This document shows, in pieces, positions 36,839 to 45,501 of a DNA stretch of 64,000 nucleotides. Every line of letters starts with the position of its first letter. Positions within the stretch are counted from its first letter, which is position 1. This stretch comes from Arthrobacter sp. 35W (GTDB lineage: Bacteria; Actinomycetota; Actinomycetes; Actinomycetales; Micrococcaceae), in assembly GCF_000482545.1 (NCBI RefSeq), contig NZ_KI519455.1, forward strand, positions 1,797,247 to 1,861,246. Reading direction: 5' to 3'. The position numbers and the translations under genes were made by a program. The notes under the pieces were generated by a model. That model was not told where the DNA came from, made no database searches, and saw nothing but the letters and a program-made list of their open reading frames with translations.

Positions 36839-38302
36839 CTAGTCTGCCGCCGGATAGCTGGACGGGAAGAGCTCAGCGGCACTGCGTCCGCGCCAATCGC
36901 GCTCGCTGTAGGCGCCGCGCATCTTCTCGAAGATGGGCTGGGCAGCCGCTGCCAGGGCCGGGAGGTCGACGCCGGGCAGGGTGCCGTTGGCCATGACCGT
37001 GCGTCCGGCCACCACCGAATGGACGGCGTTGCGCGCCGTGCCATTGAGCAGCAGCGTGCGCAGGGGGTCGTCGATGACGCCGTCGCGGAAATCGGACAGC
37101 GAGAAGGCGACGATGTCCGCCTGGGCACCGGGCTCCAGCCTGCCCAGGTCCGGGCGCTTCAGGGCCGCCGCGCCGCCAAGGGTGGCTGCATCAAAGTAGT
37201 CCGACGCCGGGGCGGAATCCGAGCGGCGGTCGGCCAGCTTGGCCAGGTGCACGCCGGCATCCATGCCGCGGACGAGGTCCGGCGGGAAGGAGTCGGTGCC
37301 GAGGCAGAGGTTGATGCCTGCTTCCTTGTAGACACTGAAGGAATCCAGCACGCTGCCGTAGCGGAAGGAGGTCTGCGGGCAGTGGATGACGGAAACGCCC
37401 GCCGCAGCCAGGGTGGCCAGATCGCCGCGGTCCTCGCCAAAGATGCTTCGGTGGCGGTCGATCAGGATGCCGTGGGGGACCAGCAGGCGGTCATTGAGCA
37501 GCCCGGCGGAAGCCATCATCTGAAGGGGCGTCGAACTGTGGGCCTCGGCCAAATAGTCCCGCTCGGCCATGCCCTGAAGGCTGTGCAGGCGTACCAGGAC
37601 ATTGCGCTCGGCCGAGGCCTGGGCTGTGGCCCGCATCAATTCCGGGGTGAGTGTCTCGATGCGGCAGGGCAGCAGCACGCCCGTCACCAGCGGATCGTCC
37701 AACGCATCCGCGTAGTCGAGGAAGGCCAGGGCATCCGCCAACCCCGCCTCACCCAGGGGTGGGTCGAACAGGACGGTGCGGACGCCGTCGTCGTCGATGA
37801 TGTTGACCCCCGAACGGTAGGCCGGGCCCAGATAGCCGCGCAGGCCCAGCTCCCGGGAGGTCTCAGCCATGCCCACCAGCTCCGGCAAATCTTCGGCCCA
37901 AGCGCTATGCACCTCCGAGGCGATGGGCATGTAGGTGGTGATGCCGTGCAGGGCGAGCTGGACCAGCGCATAGCGGCGGATGGTTTGGCGCTCCTGGGGC
38001 GAAAAGACATCGCGGCGGCGGTTGGTGAAGTAGTCGCCGGACCAGGTGAGCCCCTTGGCCGCCTCGCTGCTGTGCCAGGAGTCCAGCAGCAGGTGGTCGA
38101 TGTCCGTGAGCGCATCCAGATCGATCAGGCCCGGCGCCAGCAGCGCATGGCCCAGATCGATGGACTCGTCCACGGCACCCTTGAAGCCATGGCCGACGTG
38201 CACGATGACGTCATCCTCGTACACGACCGTGGCGTCGCGGAACAGGACATGGCTGCCATTCCGATGGCCCAGGACGTGGCTGGCGGTGAGGGACGTGCGC
38301 AT
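36839..38302 (-). CDS. amidohydrolase-family protein (chlorohydrolase/deaminase-like)
   Basis: 487 residues of the AtzA/TrzN-like amidohydrolase superfamily. Recognisable parts are LLAPGLIDLDALTDIDH, the barrel motifs VRLHSLQG, PHGILIDR, VIHCPQTSFRYGS, GTDSFPPDLVRGM, and the C-terminal composite-domain repeat LEPGAQADIVAF. The first HxH metal motif usual after PGLID is replaced by LDALTDIDH, so metal binding must rest on the later His and Asp residues, or the chemistry differs. It would hydrolyse a C-N or similar bond of a ring compound. Divergent from the MFS transporter gene, with operator candidates between. Confidence 0.82.
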   Translation of the reverse strand: MRTSLTASHVLGHRNGSHVLFRDATVVYEDDVIVHVGHGFKGAVDESIDLGHALLAPGLIDLDALTDIDHLLLDSWHSSEAAKGLTWSGDYFTNRRRDVFSPQERQTIRRYALVQLALHGITTYMPIASEVHSAWAEDLPELVGMAETSRELGLRGYLGPAYRSGVNIIDDDGVRTVLFDPPLGEAGLADALAFLDYADALDDPLVTGVLLPCRIETLTPELMRATAQASAERNVLVRLHSLQGMAERDYLAEAHSSTPLQMMASAGLLNDRLLVPHGILIDRHRSIFGEDRGDLATLAAAGVSVIHCPQTSFRYGSVLDSFSVYKEAGINLCLGTDSFPPDLVRGMDAGVHLAKLADRRSDSAPASDYFDAATLGGAAALKRPDLGRLEPGAQADIVAFSLSDFRDGVIDDPLRTLLLNGTARNAVHSVVAGRTVMANGTLPGVDLPALAAAAQPIFEKMRGAYSERDWRGRSAAELFPSSYPAAD

Positions 38303-38358
38303 GGCGGGGCTCCTTGGTGTCGTGGCGTGGTGGTGGCAGTCTATGCGGAAAAGTCAAT

Positions 38359-38372
38359 TTGGTATGCCAAAC
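38359..38372. promoter_or_regulatory. GntR operator candidate 1
   Basis: TTTGGTATGCCAAA, a near-perfect palindrome, 57 bp upstream of the amidohydrolase start and 78 bp upstream of the MFS start. Confidence 0.6.
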
Positions 38373-38432
38373 TTATAGCCATTGGATCTGCAGGTCCCGG
38401 AAATACGACACTCTGCGTCAAAAGTTTTAGAA

Positions 38433-38446
38433 TTAGGTATACAAAT
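38433..38446. promoter_or_regulatory. GntR operator candidate 2
   Basis: TTAGGTATACAAAT resembles operator 1. It ends 4 bp before the MFS start codon, where it would overlap the translation start region or, if the mRNA is leaderless, the promoter. Confidence 0.5.
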
Positions 38447-38449
38447 AAG

Positions 38450-39700
38450 ATGACAGTTCTTGAGCAGACCACCACGGCCACAGCACCGGTCCGCAGTGCT
38501 CCGGCCGCCCTGCGCGGGCGGACCCTGAGCCTGGTGGCGCTGCTGCTGGCCACGCTGAATCTGCGGCCCGCCATCACCACCATGGCGGCGGTGCTGGAGG
38601 ATGCCGGCCGGCATTTTGCCCTTGATGGGCTCCAGCTCCTGCTGCTGAGCATGCTGCCGGTGCTGGCCTTTGGCGCCACGGCTCCGCTGGCCGGCGTGCT
38701 CGCGCGGCGGATTGGTGTGGAGCGGACCATGGGCTGGGCGCTGACTGCCCTCGGCGCGGCGCTGGTGGCCCGGGTGCTGGCGGGGCCGCTGCTGCTCCCG
38801 GCCACCTTTGCCAGCGGTGCCGCGATCATGGTGGTCAGTGTGCTGGTGCCCCAGGCGCTCAAACAGTACGGAGCCAATGGCTGGTGGACCGGGCTGGCCT
38901 CCGTGGGCTTTGGCGTGGGGGCGGCCCTTGGCGCCGGCCTCATCAGGCCGCTGCAGGGACTGGCGGGTGGGTCGCTGGAAACGGCGCTGGCCCTGTGGTC
39001 CGTGCCGGCGCTCGCAGCTGCGGCGCTCGTGTTCCTGGCCGCAAGCCGGAACCGGCAGGGTCCGGCTCCGGCACCAGCCGGTTCCAACAGGGGAGCCGTG
39101 TCAGCATCCGGCCCCGGCACGCTGCGCGTCCTGCTGGCGCAGCCGGTCGCGGTGGCCCTGATGTTCTACTTCGGCCTGCAGGCCCTGATGTACTTCTCCG
39201 TGACGGCGTGGCTGCCCAGCCTGCTGGTGGGCCGGGGAGCCACGCCGGCCGATGCCGCCCTGATGCTGGCCTGGTTCAGTGTGGCGGGCGTCGTGCCCAC
39301 CTTCCTGATGCCGGTGCTGGCCAGCCGTCCGGGCTGGCTGCGCATCCTGCCCGCGGCCATTGGCGTGGCGGTGCTGGCGGGCTTCCTCTGGTTGATGGTG
39401 GCCGACGGGCCCTCGCTGTTCGCGGTGGTGGGCTTCCTGGGGGCGGCCGAAAGCGCCGCCTTTGGCATGGCGGTGGCACTGGTGGTGCTGCGGTCTGCGG
39501 ATCCGGCCACCGCCGGTGCCATGTCCGCGCTCAGCCAGGGCGGCGGCTTCGCGCTCGCGGCCGGCGGCCCGGCGCTCATTGGCGGCCTCCACCAGATGAC
39601 GGGCGATTGGGCTCTGCCCGTTCTGCTGCTGGCCGGCTTCGCCGCCCTGCTGGTCGTGGCCGGCGCGGCGGCGGTGCGCGGCCAGCAGGTGCGGAGCTAG
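38450..39700 (+). CDS. MFS transporter (CynX/NimT type)
   Basis: 416 residues and about 12 hydrophobic segments. The early motif TLSLVALLLATLNLRPAITTMAAVLEDAG is characteristic of the CynX/NimT (cyanate/nitroimidazole) branch of the major facilitator superfamily. Start at ATG 38450; no convincing Shine-Dalgarno is present and the AT-rich GGTATACAAATAAG immediately precedes it, so the mRNA may be leaderless. It shares CTAG (39697-39700) with the stop of the convergent second amidohydrolase. Together with the two amidohydrolases it suggests uptake and hydrolysis of a nitrogen-rich ring compound. Confidence 0.85.
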   Translation: MTVLEQTTTATAPVRSAPAALRGRTLSLVALLLATLNLRPAITTMAAVLEDAGRHFALDGLQLLLLSMLPVLAFGATAPLAGVLARRIGVERTMGWALTALGAALVARVLAGPLLLPATFASGAAIMVVSVLVPQALKQYGANGWWTGLASVGFGVGAALGAGLIRPLQGLAGGSLETALALWSVPALAAAALVFLAASRNRQGPAPAPAGSNRGAVSASGPGTLRVLLAQPVAVALMFYFGLQALMYFSVTAWLPSLLVGRGATPADAALMLAWFSVAGVVPTFLMPVLASRPGWLRILPAAIGVAVLAGFLWLMVADGPSLFAVVGFLGAAESAAFGMAVALVVLRSADPATAGAMSALSQGGGFALAAGGPALIGGLHQMTGDWALPVLLLAGFAALLVVAGAAAVRGQQVRS

Positions 39701-40929
39701 ACCAGCTGGAGTTGGTCGGCCACCACCCGGCCCCGGTGGATCACCGTGCGGTCCAGGGAGCGGTCCATGACGGCGGCACTGACGCATTCGCCCTCGACGA
39801 TGACCAGCTCCGCGGGATCGCCGACAGCGGTGCCGGGGCGGTCCGCCGTCGAGGCCAGGCGCGGGACGCTGGGGTCCAGGATGGAGGCGCCGCCCACGGT
39901 GGCAATGGCCAGGGCGTGCCCCAACAAATCATCGGCACGGAAGCCGTTGGCGAAGGCGAGCTGCCAGGTGCGGTCCAGCAGGTCGGCGTTGCCGTAGGGG
40001 GACCAGTAGTCGCGCTGGCCGTCCTCGCCCAGACCCACCCGAACGCCCGCAGCAACAAGGTCCGCCAACGGAAGCTGGTAGCGGCCGCCCGGGGCAACGG
40101 TGGCGGTGGAGATGTCCAACTCGGCCCAGGTTTCGATCAGCCGGCGGGTGTGAGCCTCGCTGACGCCCCAGAGCGGGTAGCCGTGCGAGATGGTGACGTT
40201 GCCCTGCATGCCCAGCGCCTTGGTGCGCTCGGCGATGAGATCGGCACTGAAATGCCCCAGCTCGCCGGGCTCGTGCAGGTGGATGTCGATGGGCACTTGG
40301 TACTTCTCGGCCAGGCCAAAGACGATGTCCAGGTGGCGCACCGGGTCCCGGTCCAGCGTGCACGGGTCGATGCCGCCCATGACGTCGGCGCCGTTCTTCA
40401 GCGCCTCCTCGATCAGCGCGGCGCTGCCGTCCTCCAACAGCAGGCCGGCCTGGGGGAAGGCGATGATCTTCACCTCGGCGCGGTCCTTGTGGGTCTCGCG
40501 GGCGGCGGCCACGGCCTCGAAGCGTTCCAGCCCGCAGTCCATGTCCACCTGGGCGTAGCCGCGCACCCGGGTGGTTCCACGCTCAATCATCATGCGCAGC
40601 GTGGTTTCGGTGCGCTCACCCATGGACGCCTCGGCATCGCGCCAATTGTTGCGGTCGTTCATCATCATGCCCCACACGCCCGGAGCTCCGGTGTGCTCAC
40701 GGAACGGCAGCCCCAGGCGCGTGGAATCCAGGTGCACGTGGACATCGGAGAAGGAAGGGATCAGCAGACGGCCGCGGCCCTCCACGACGACGCCGCCCAG
40801 CTGCGCCGCCGGGCCCTGGCCGGAATCGGAGCCGGAGGCGGTGATGGCGGCAATGCGGCCATCGGCCAGTACGACGTCGCTGAGCTCGCCGCCCCAGGGG
40901 CGGACCTGCCGGAGGACTGTTGAAGACAT
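39697..40929 (-). CDS. cytosine-deaminase-like amidohydrolase
   Basis: 410 residues. Amidohydrolase of the CodA-like branch: metal motif FSDVHVHLDSTRLGL, IDIHLHEPGELGHF, TISHGYPLWGVSE and GLGEDGQRDYWSPYGNADLL are the expected metal- and base-binding segments in order. Such enzymes deaminate cytosine, isoguanine or related heterocycles in the cytoplasm. Start at the ATG with GTGAAAGG 7 nt upstream; ATG 40947 lacks a binding site. Two operator candidates lie upstream (40959, 41021). Its stop overlaps that of the convergent MFS gene. Confidence 0.87.
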   Translation of the reverse strand: MSSTVLRQVRPWGGELSDVVLADGRIAAITASGSDSGQGPAAQLGGVVVEGRGRLLIPSFSDVHVHLDSTRLGLPFREHTGAPGVWGMMMNDRNNWRDAEASMGERTETTLRMMIERGTTRVRGYAQVDMDCGLERFEAVAAARETHKDRAEVKIIAFPQAGLLLEDGSAALIEEALKNGADVMGGIDPCTLDRDPVRHLDIVFGLAEKYQVPIDIHLHEPGELGHFSADLIAERTKALGMQGNVTISHGYPLWGVSEAHTRRLIETWAELDISTATVAPGGRYQLPLADLVAAGVRVGLGEDGQRDYWSPYGNADLLDRTWQLAFANGFRADDLLGHALAIATVGGASILDPSVPRLASTADRPGTAVGDPAELVIVEGECVSAAVMDRSLDRTVIHRGRVVADQLQLV

Positions 40930-40958
40930 GAAGAAGCCTTTCACCATGGGAGGGAGTG

Positions 40959-40972
40959 TTTTGTATTCCAAA
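40959..40972. promoter_or_regulatory. GntR operator candidate 3
   Basis: TTTTGTATTCCAAA matches operator 1 at 12 of 14 positions, 30 bp before the cytosine-deaminase-like gene. Confidence 0.5.
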
Positions 40973-41020
40973 CATGGCAAGGCTACCGCCAAAAGCCCAA
41001 AATCGGCAGCGCTGAGTGCA

Positions 41021-41035
41021 TTTGGGTATACCAAA
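41021..41035. promoter_or_regulatory. GntR operator candidate 4
   Basis: TTTGGGTATACCAAA, an almost perfect palindrome, between the otsB stop and the cytosine-deaminase-like gene. Confidence 0.6.
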
Positions 41036-41038
41036 TGC

Positions 41039-41842
41039 TTATTGTTGCGTTCGGCTCCATCGTTCCCGGCCGGCCAGCAGCTGCTCCAGCACGGCCGGAA
41101 GCCCGGCCGGGGAGGGGATCCTGTACCCCGCTGCTGTTTCTCCGGGACCCACCTTGACGCCCACGTCACCGGTGCCCAGTGCGGCAAAGGCATGCTCATC
41201 CGTGACATCGTCGCCGGCAAAGAAGACGGCCGTGGCCGCCGCGGCATCCCGCAGCAGGCCCAGCCCCTGCCCCTTGTCGGCGCGGACGACGGCGGCCTCC
41301 AGCACGCGCTTGCCATCGGTGAGGTGGATGCCGGAGCCCGCAGTGAGCGCCGACCGGGCCGCGGCAATGGCGGAGTCGCCGACGGCGTCATCGGCCTGGC
41401 GGGTGTGCAGCACGGCGCCGGCAGGTTTGTATTCAACGGCGGTGCCGGGGTGCTCGGCGGCCACGGCCTCCAGCGCCGCCACCACCCGTGACAGTGCATC
41501 CTGTTCGGCATCGGAAAGCTCCAGCGGTGCGGCGCCGGGGCCCAGCCAGACCTCGGCGCCATGGCTGCCTACCAGCAGGGTCGCTGCCGGCGGGCCGGCA
41601 ACCAGCCGCAGACTGGCCAGCGCCCGCCCGGAGATGAGCGCCGTCGTCGTCCCCGGCAGGGCCGACAGTGCGGCAAATGCGGTGGCCGACGCCGGCAGCG
41701 GCCGGGCGTCCTCGGGGCGCGGCACCAAGGGGGACATGGTGCCGTCGAAATCCAAGGCAACGAGCAGCCGCTCGGTCTGCGCGAGCGCGGCGATGGCGTG
41801 CTGCAAATCCGCGGGGATTGCCACGGCGCCGTCAGAGGCCAC
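41039..41842 (-). CDS. otsB: trehalose-6-phosphate phosphatase
   Basis: 267 residues, HAD superfamily. Motif I LLVALDFDGTMSP with nucleophile Asp31 and Asp33, TTALISGR as motif II, LEAAVVRADKGQGL with the motif III Lys, and motif IV VFFAGDDVTDEHAF. It removes phosphate from trehalose-6-phosphate. GTG start inside the last codons of otsA (11-nt overlap) with GCGGAG at 7 nt; translation is probably coupled. It completes the OtsAB trehalose pathway. Confidence 0.93.
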   Translation of the reverse strand: MASDGAVAIPADLQHAIAALAQTERLLVALDFDGTMSPLVPRPEDARPLPASATAFAALSALPGTTTALISGRALASLRLVAGPPAATLLVGSHGAEVWLGPGAAPLELSDAEQDALSRVVAALEAVAAEHPGTAVEYKPAGAVLHTRQADDAVGDSAIAAARSALTAGSGIHLTDGKRVLEAAVVRADKGQGLGLLRDAAAATAVFFAGDDVTDEHAFAALGTGDVGVKVGPGETAAGYRIPSPAGLPAVLEQLLAGRERWSRTQQ

Positions 41843-43349
41843 TGGGCTGCTCCGCGTCCCGGCCGTGGGACCGCTCGGCGGCCATGCCGGCCAGCGTGGA
41901 CAGGAAGTCCCGCGACCAGCGCTGCACATCGTGGTCCAGCACCTGGCGGCGCATGGCGCGCATCCGCCGGCTGGCCTCGGCCGGACGCAGGCCGATGGCC
42001 TTGGTGATGGTCTCCTTGAGGCCGTCGATGTCGTGGGGGTTGACCAGCAGCGCGGCCTTGAGCTGGTCCGCGGCGCCGGTGAACTCGCTGAGCACCAGGG
42101 CCCCGGTGTTGTTCACCCGCGCGGCAACATACTCCTTCGCCACCAGGTTCATGCCATCGCGCAGCGCGGTGACCAGCATGACGTCGGCGGCCAGATAGAG
42201 GGCCACCATCTCCTCCACCGGGTAGCTGTGGTGCAGATAGCGGATGGCCGTGTTCTGCATGGTGTCGTACTGGCCGTTGATCCGGCCCACCATGCCATCC
42301 ACCTCCTCGCGCAGCAGCCGGTAGCTCTCCACACGCTCGCGGCTGGGGCTGGCCACCTGGATGAGCGAGGCGTCCTCCACCTTGATCAGGCCGTCGTGGA
42401 GCAGTTCGCCGTAGGCCTTCAGCCGGTGGGGGATGCCCTTGGTGTAGTCGAGGCGGTCCACGCCCAGCAGGATGGTCTTCGGGTTGCCCAGATCCTCGCG
42501 GATCTGTTTGGCCCGGGCAATGACATCGGGCCGGACGGCCAGCTCCTGGATGCGCCCGACATCGATGGAGATCGGGAAGGGCTCGGCACGGGAGGCGCGC
42601 GGCTGGCTTTCGCCGGGGGATTCGAGGTTCACATGCCGGGCCTTGACGGTGGCGCCCAGGAAGCGGCGCGAGCAGCGCAGGAAGTTGGAAGTGTCGTTGG
42701 GCCGCTGGAATCCGATCAGGTCAGCGCCCAGCAGACCCTCGAGGATCGACTGGCGCCAGGGCAGCTGGGCGAAGATCTCCGGGGGAGGGAACGGGATGTG
42801 GTTGAAGAAGCCGATCATCAGATCGGGGCGGAGCTGGCGCAGATAGCGCGGGACCAGCTGCAGCTGGTAGTCCTGCACCCAGACGGTGGCGCCCTCCGAT
42901 GCGGCCGTGGCCACGGCCTCGGCAAAGCGCATGTTGACCTGGTGGTAGGCATCCCACCAGGTGCGGTGGAACTCGGGCGGTGCAATGACGTCGTGGTACA
43001 GCGGCCACAGGGACGCATTGGAGAAGCCCTCGTAATACAGCTCAACCTCGTCGGAGGACAACGGCACCGGCACCAGGTGCATATTCTCGTTGTCGAAAGG
43101 TTCCAGCGTTTCGTCCGGGGCACCGTGCCAGCCCACCCACGCGCCGTCGTGCCCGGCCATCACCGGGGCCAGCGCCGTCACCAGACCGCCGGGGGAACGG
43201 CGCCAGCCATGGCCGCCGTCGTCGTCGGTGGTCCTGTCCACGGGCAGGCGGTTGGACACCACGACGAAGTCGTAGTGTCCCCGGACGGCCTGCGGCGGTG
43301 GTGGACCTTGGCGGACGATCTGGCTCGGACGGGTTTGAGGATTCGGCAA
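41832..43349 (-). CDS. otsA: alpha,alpha-trehalose-6-phosphate synthase
   Basis: 505 residues, GT20. Starts at TTG with GGGAG upstream; no ATG or GTG precedes FVVVSNRLPVDR. Motifs: SNRLPVDR, SPGGLVTALAPVM, WVQDYQLQLVPRYLR, GFFNHIPFPP, LLGVDRLDYTKGIPHRL, DGMNLVAKEYVAAR and LSEFTGAADQL. It joins UDP- or other NDP-glucose with glucose-6-phosphate; its product is dephosphorylated by OtsB. Trehalose serves as stress protectant in these bacteria. Confidence 0.94.
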   Translation of the reverse strand: MPNPQTRPSQIVRQGPPPPQAVRGHYDFVVVSNRLPVDRTTDDDGGHGWRRSPGGLVTALAPVMAGHDGAWVGWHGAPDETLEPFDNENMHLVPVPLSSDEVELYYEGFSNASLWPLYHDVIAPPEFHRTWWDAYHQVNMRFAEAVATAASEGATVWVQDYQLQLVPRYLRQLRPDLMIGFFNHIPFPPPEIFAQLPWRQSILEGLLGADLIGFQRPNDTSNFLRCSRRFLGATVKARHVNLESPGESQPRASRAEPFPISIDVGRIQELAVRPDVIARAKQIREDLGNPKTILLGVDRLDYTKGIPHRLKAYGELLHDGLIKVEDASLIQVASPSRERVESYRLLREEVDGMVGRINGQYDTMQNTAIRYLHHSYPVEEMVALYLAADVMLVTALRDGMNLVAKEYVAARVNNTGALVLSEFTGAADQLKAALLVNPHDIDGLKETITKAIGLRPAEASRRMRAMRRQVLDHDVQRWSRDFLSTLAGMAAERSHGRDAEQPSGL

Positions 43350-43511
43350 CCGTTGCTCCCACTCATTTGAGGGTTACTTTGTCCCAGAGTAGCCCTTTCA
43401 CAGCACCGGGTGGCCCTGGCTGCGGACTACAAGCTTGCTTCAAGGTTTCTCGCCTAGACTGAACCAGATGCCGTCGCGCGGTGCAGTCCGCGCCCACAGA
43501 CACGAGGAAAT

Positions 43512-44405
43512 ATGAGCCAGAAGAACGATGACTCACGGCTGTCGAAAGCCGAACGCACCGCCCAGGCCCGCGAACAGGCCCGCGTCATCCGCGAGGCGCA
43601 GGCCAAAAAGGAAAAGCGCAACAGCTGGCTGATCCGCGGCGGTGTCCTGGTGGCCGCCGTGGCAGTTGTCGTGATTGTGGCCCTGTTCATTGTGCAGGCC
43701 CAGAAGACCGCCGAGCCCATCGCCAACTCCGGTTCCGTTCCGGCCAACGCCAACGCCTACGGCGGCGTCACCCTGGCCGCGAACAACGCCGTCGTACCGC
43801 CGACGACCACTGCCACGACCGTGGACAAGGCCACGCTGCCCGCAGCGCCGGCCACGGCCCCGGCCGCCGCTACCGACCTTGAAGGACTTGGCATTGCCAA
43901 CTCCGGCGACGGCAAGCCCGTGCAGATTGTGGCGTACATCGACTTCCTCTGCCCGCATTGCAAGAACTTCGAGGACACCTTCTCCGGCCAGCTGAAGCAG
44001 TGGCAGGACGCGGGCAAGGCCACCGTTGAGTACCGCCCGACCGGTCTGCTGGACGTCTACACCACCACCAACTACTCCTCGCGTGCCGCCGCAGCTGCCG
44101 CCTGCGTCGTGAACACGGCTCCGGACAAGTACAAGACCTTCATGGATGCCCTCTTCGCCCAGCAGCCTGCGGAGAACGGCCCCGGCCTCTCCAACGACCA
44201 GCTAAAGAAGATCGCCTCCGACGCCGGCGTTGACGTCGGCAACTGTGTCGACTCCAAGACGTACCGTCCGTACGCGGCCTTCACCACCGCCAGCGCCACC
44301 TCGCACGGCATCAACGGCACGCCCACCGTGTTCGTTGACGGCCAGCAGTGGAGCACCGGCGACTTCGGCACCTTCGCCACGGCGATTGTGGACGCCAAGA
44401 AGTAA
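43512..44405 (+). CDS. membrane-anchored DsbA-like thioredoxin-fold protein
   Basis: 297 residues. A charged cytoplasmic N-terminus with helix-forming Ala/Glu/Arg/Lys runs (KAERTAQAREQARVIREAQAKK) is followed by one membrane helix (about 43-62), an Ala/Thr/Pro linker and a DsbA-type domain. The active site is FLCPHC (Cys147, Cys150) and the cis-Pro loop is GTPTVFVDG. It should act outside the membrane on disulfides of exported proteins. ATG with GAGGAAA. A perfect terminator follows. Confidence 0.92.
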   Translation: MSQKNDDSRLSKAERTAQAREQARVIREAQAKKEKRNSWLIRGGVLVAAVAVVVIVALFIVQAQKTAEPIANSGSVPANANAYGGVTLAANNAVVPPTTTATTVDKATLPAAPATAPAAATDLEGLGIANSGDGKPVQIVAYIDFLCPHCKNFEDTFSGQLKQWQDAGKATVEYRPTGLLDVYTTTNYSSRAAAAAACVVNTAPDKYKTFMDALFAQQPAENGPGLSNDQLKKIASDAGVDVGNCVDSKTYRPYAAFTTASATSHGINGTPTVFVDGQQWSTGDFGTFATAIVDAKK

Positions 44406-44421
44406 TTTCGTTCCCCTGTAC

Positions 44422-44466
44422 AACAGGCCGGGCCCGCAGCATTCGCTGCGGGCCCGGCCTGTTTTC
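44422..44466 (+). terminator. terminator after the DsbA-like gene
   Basis: AACAGGCCGGGCCCGCAGC, loop ATTC, perfect complement, then TTTTC. Confidence 0.9.
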
Positions 44467-44550
44467 GTGATCGGTGCCTGCCTGGGCTAATCTTGTCTAG
44501 CGCCAATGGTGCGTGTCTGTGGCCTGGGGGCCGCACGGCACGCGGTGCAT

Positions 44551-44624
44551 GCCTCCTTAGCTCAGTTGGCCAGAGCACCTGTCTTGTAAACAGGGGGTCG
44601 CCGGTTCGAATCCGGCAGGGGGCT
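44551..44624 (+). tRNA. tRNA-Thr (anticodon TGT)
   Basis: Complete cloverleaf: acceptor GCCTCCT with AGGGGGC (one G-U), D-arm GCTCAGTTGGCCAGAGC, anticodon stem CCTGT/ACAGG with loop CTTGTAA (anticodon TGT at 44585-44587), T-arm GCCGGTTCGAATCCGGC. CCA is not encoded. No integrase or duplicated 3' end nearby, so no sign of an attachment site. Confidence 0.96.
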
Positions 44625-44632
44625 CCGTCTGA

Positions 44633-44677
44633 AAGGCCCCGGTTCCTTGCACTGGCAAGGGAACGGGGCCTTTTTTC
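44633..44677 (+). terminator. terminator after tRNA-Thr
   Basis: AAGGCCCCGGTTCCTTGC, loop ACTG, GCAAGGGAACGGGGCC, then TTTTTT. Confidence 0.9.
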
Positions 44678-44753
44678 TGCTTGAGGCTTGGGCCCATTCC
44701 CTCCGGGCCATGCGGCTTATCGACCGGCGAGGTCCGGCCGCGATTTGATGCCG

Positions 44754-45497
44754 TCAGTAGGTGGCCCTGCCTCCGGAGAGGTCGTAGATGAACCCCGTGG
44801 TGTAGGACGCAGCCGGAGAGATGATGTATTCGACCAGCGCCGCTGCCTCCTCTGCCGTCCCCAGGCGGTGCATCGGGATGCGTTGCAGATCTGCTTCGGT
44901 TGGCGGCAGCGCACTGACGAGTGGGGTGTCGATCTTCCCTGGCGCGATCGCATTGACTGTCACTCCAGACGTGGCGTATTCCTTCGCCAAGGCCTTCACG
45001 AGGCCCGTGATTCCCGCCTTGCTGGCGGAATACCCCGTCATCCCCGCCACGCCTTCCTTTCCAGCTGTCGATGAAAAGTGGACAAGCCGGCCGAAGCCGT
45101 TGGCCGCCATTACGGGGAGCACCGCCTGGGACAGCGAGAACGCCCCCACAAGATTGATGCGGACCAGCCGCTCGAACTCTTCGAGCGTTTCCTCGCTGGA
45201 GGGTTGGATCTTCCCGAGGATCCCGGCCGTGTTGATGACAACATCTAGACGGCCAACCAAGGAGATTGCCTTTTCAACAGCCTCGTGGACGGAGCCGGGG
45301 TCGGAGATGTCGATGGGCAGCTGCGGATACTGGGCCGCGGCATTGGGCCAGGTGGCCGATGGAAGGTCGGCTCCGACCACGCGGCCCACCTTGGTGCTGA
45401 GCAATTGCGCCGTCGCCTGGCCGATGCCGGAGGCGGCGCCGACAACCAGGCAGCCAAGGCCGGACATCGTCAGGGCGGTGCCATTGGGGGTGGACAT
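44754..45497 (-). CDS. short-chain dehydrogenase/reductase (SDR)
   Basis: 247 residues, classical SDR. NAD(P) motif VVGAASGIGQAT, NTAG at 89-92, and catalytic Ser143, Tyr156 and Lys160 (YSASKAG). ADLP after the second strand suggests NAD preference (Asp). Start at the ATG with AGGGAG upstream; it follows the DUF993 gene by 4 nt. Last of the seven-gene operon; in that setting it probably oxidises or reduces a hydroxyl of the pathway intermediate. Confidence 0.9.
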   Translation of the reverse strand: MSTPNGTALTMSGLGCLVVGAASGIGQATAQLLSTKVGRVVGADLPSATWPNAAAQYPQLPIDISDPGSVHEAVEKAISLVGRLDVVINTAGILGKIQPSSEETLEEFERLVRINLVGAFSLSQAVLPVMAANGFGRLVHFSSTAGKEGVAGMTGYSASKAGITGLVKALAKEYATSGVTVNAIAPGKIDTPLVSALPPTEADLQRIPMHRLGTAEEAAALVEYIISPAASYTTGFIYDLSGGRATY

Positions 45498-45501
45498 TGG
45501 C

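Noticed and set aside
36707-38449. N-terminal extension of the MFS transporter (frame open far upstream)
   Set aside because: The upstream part lies antisense to the amidohydrolase and GntR genes; the membrane protein begins at ATG 38450.
44551-44624. tRNA-Thr as integration site of a genomic island
   Set aside because: No integrase next to it and no repeated tRNA 3' end found within the window.
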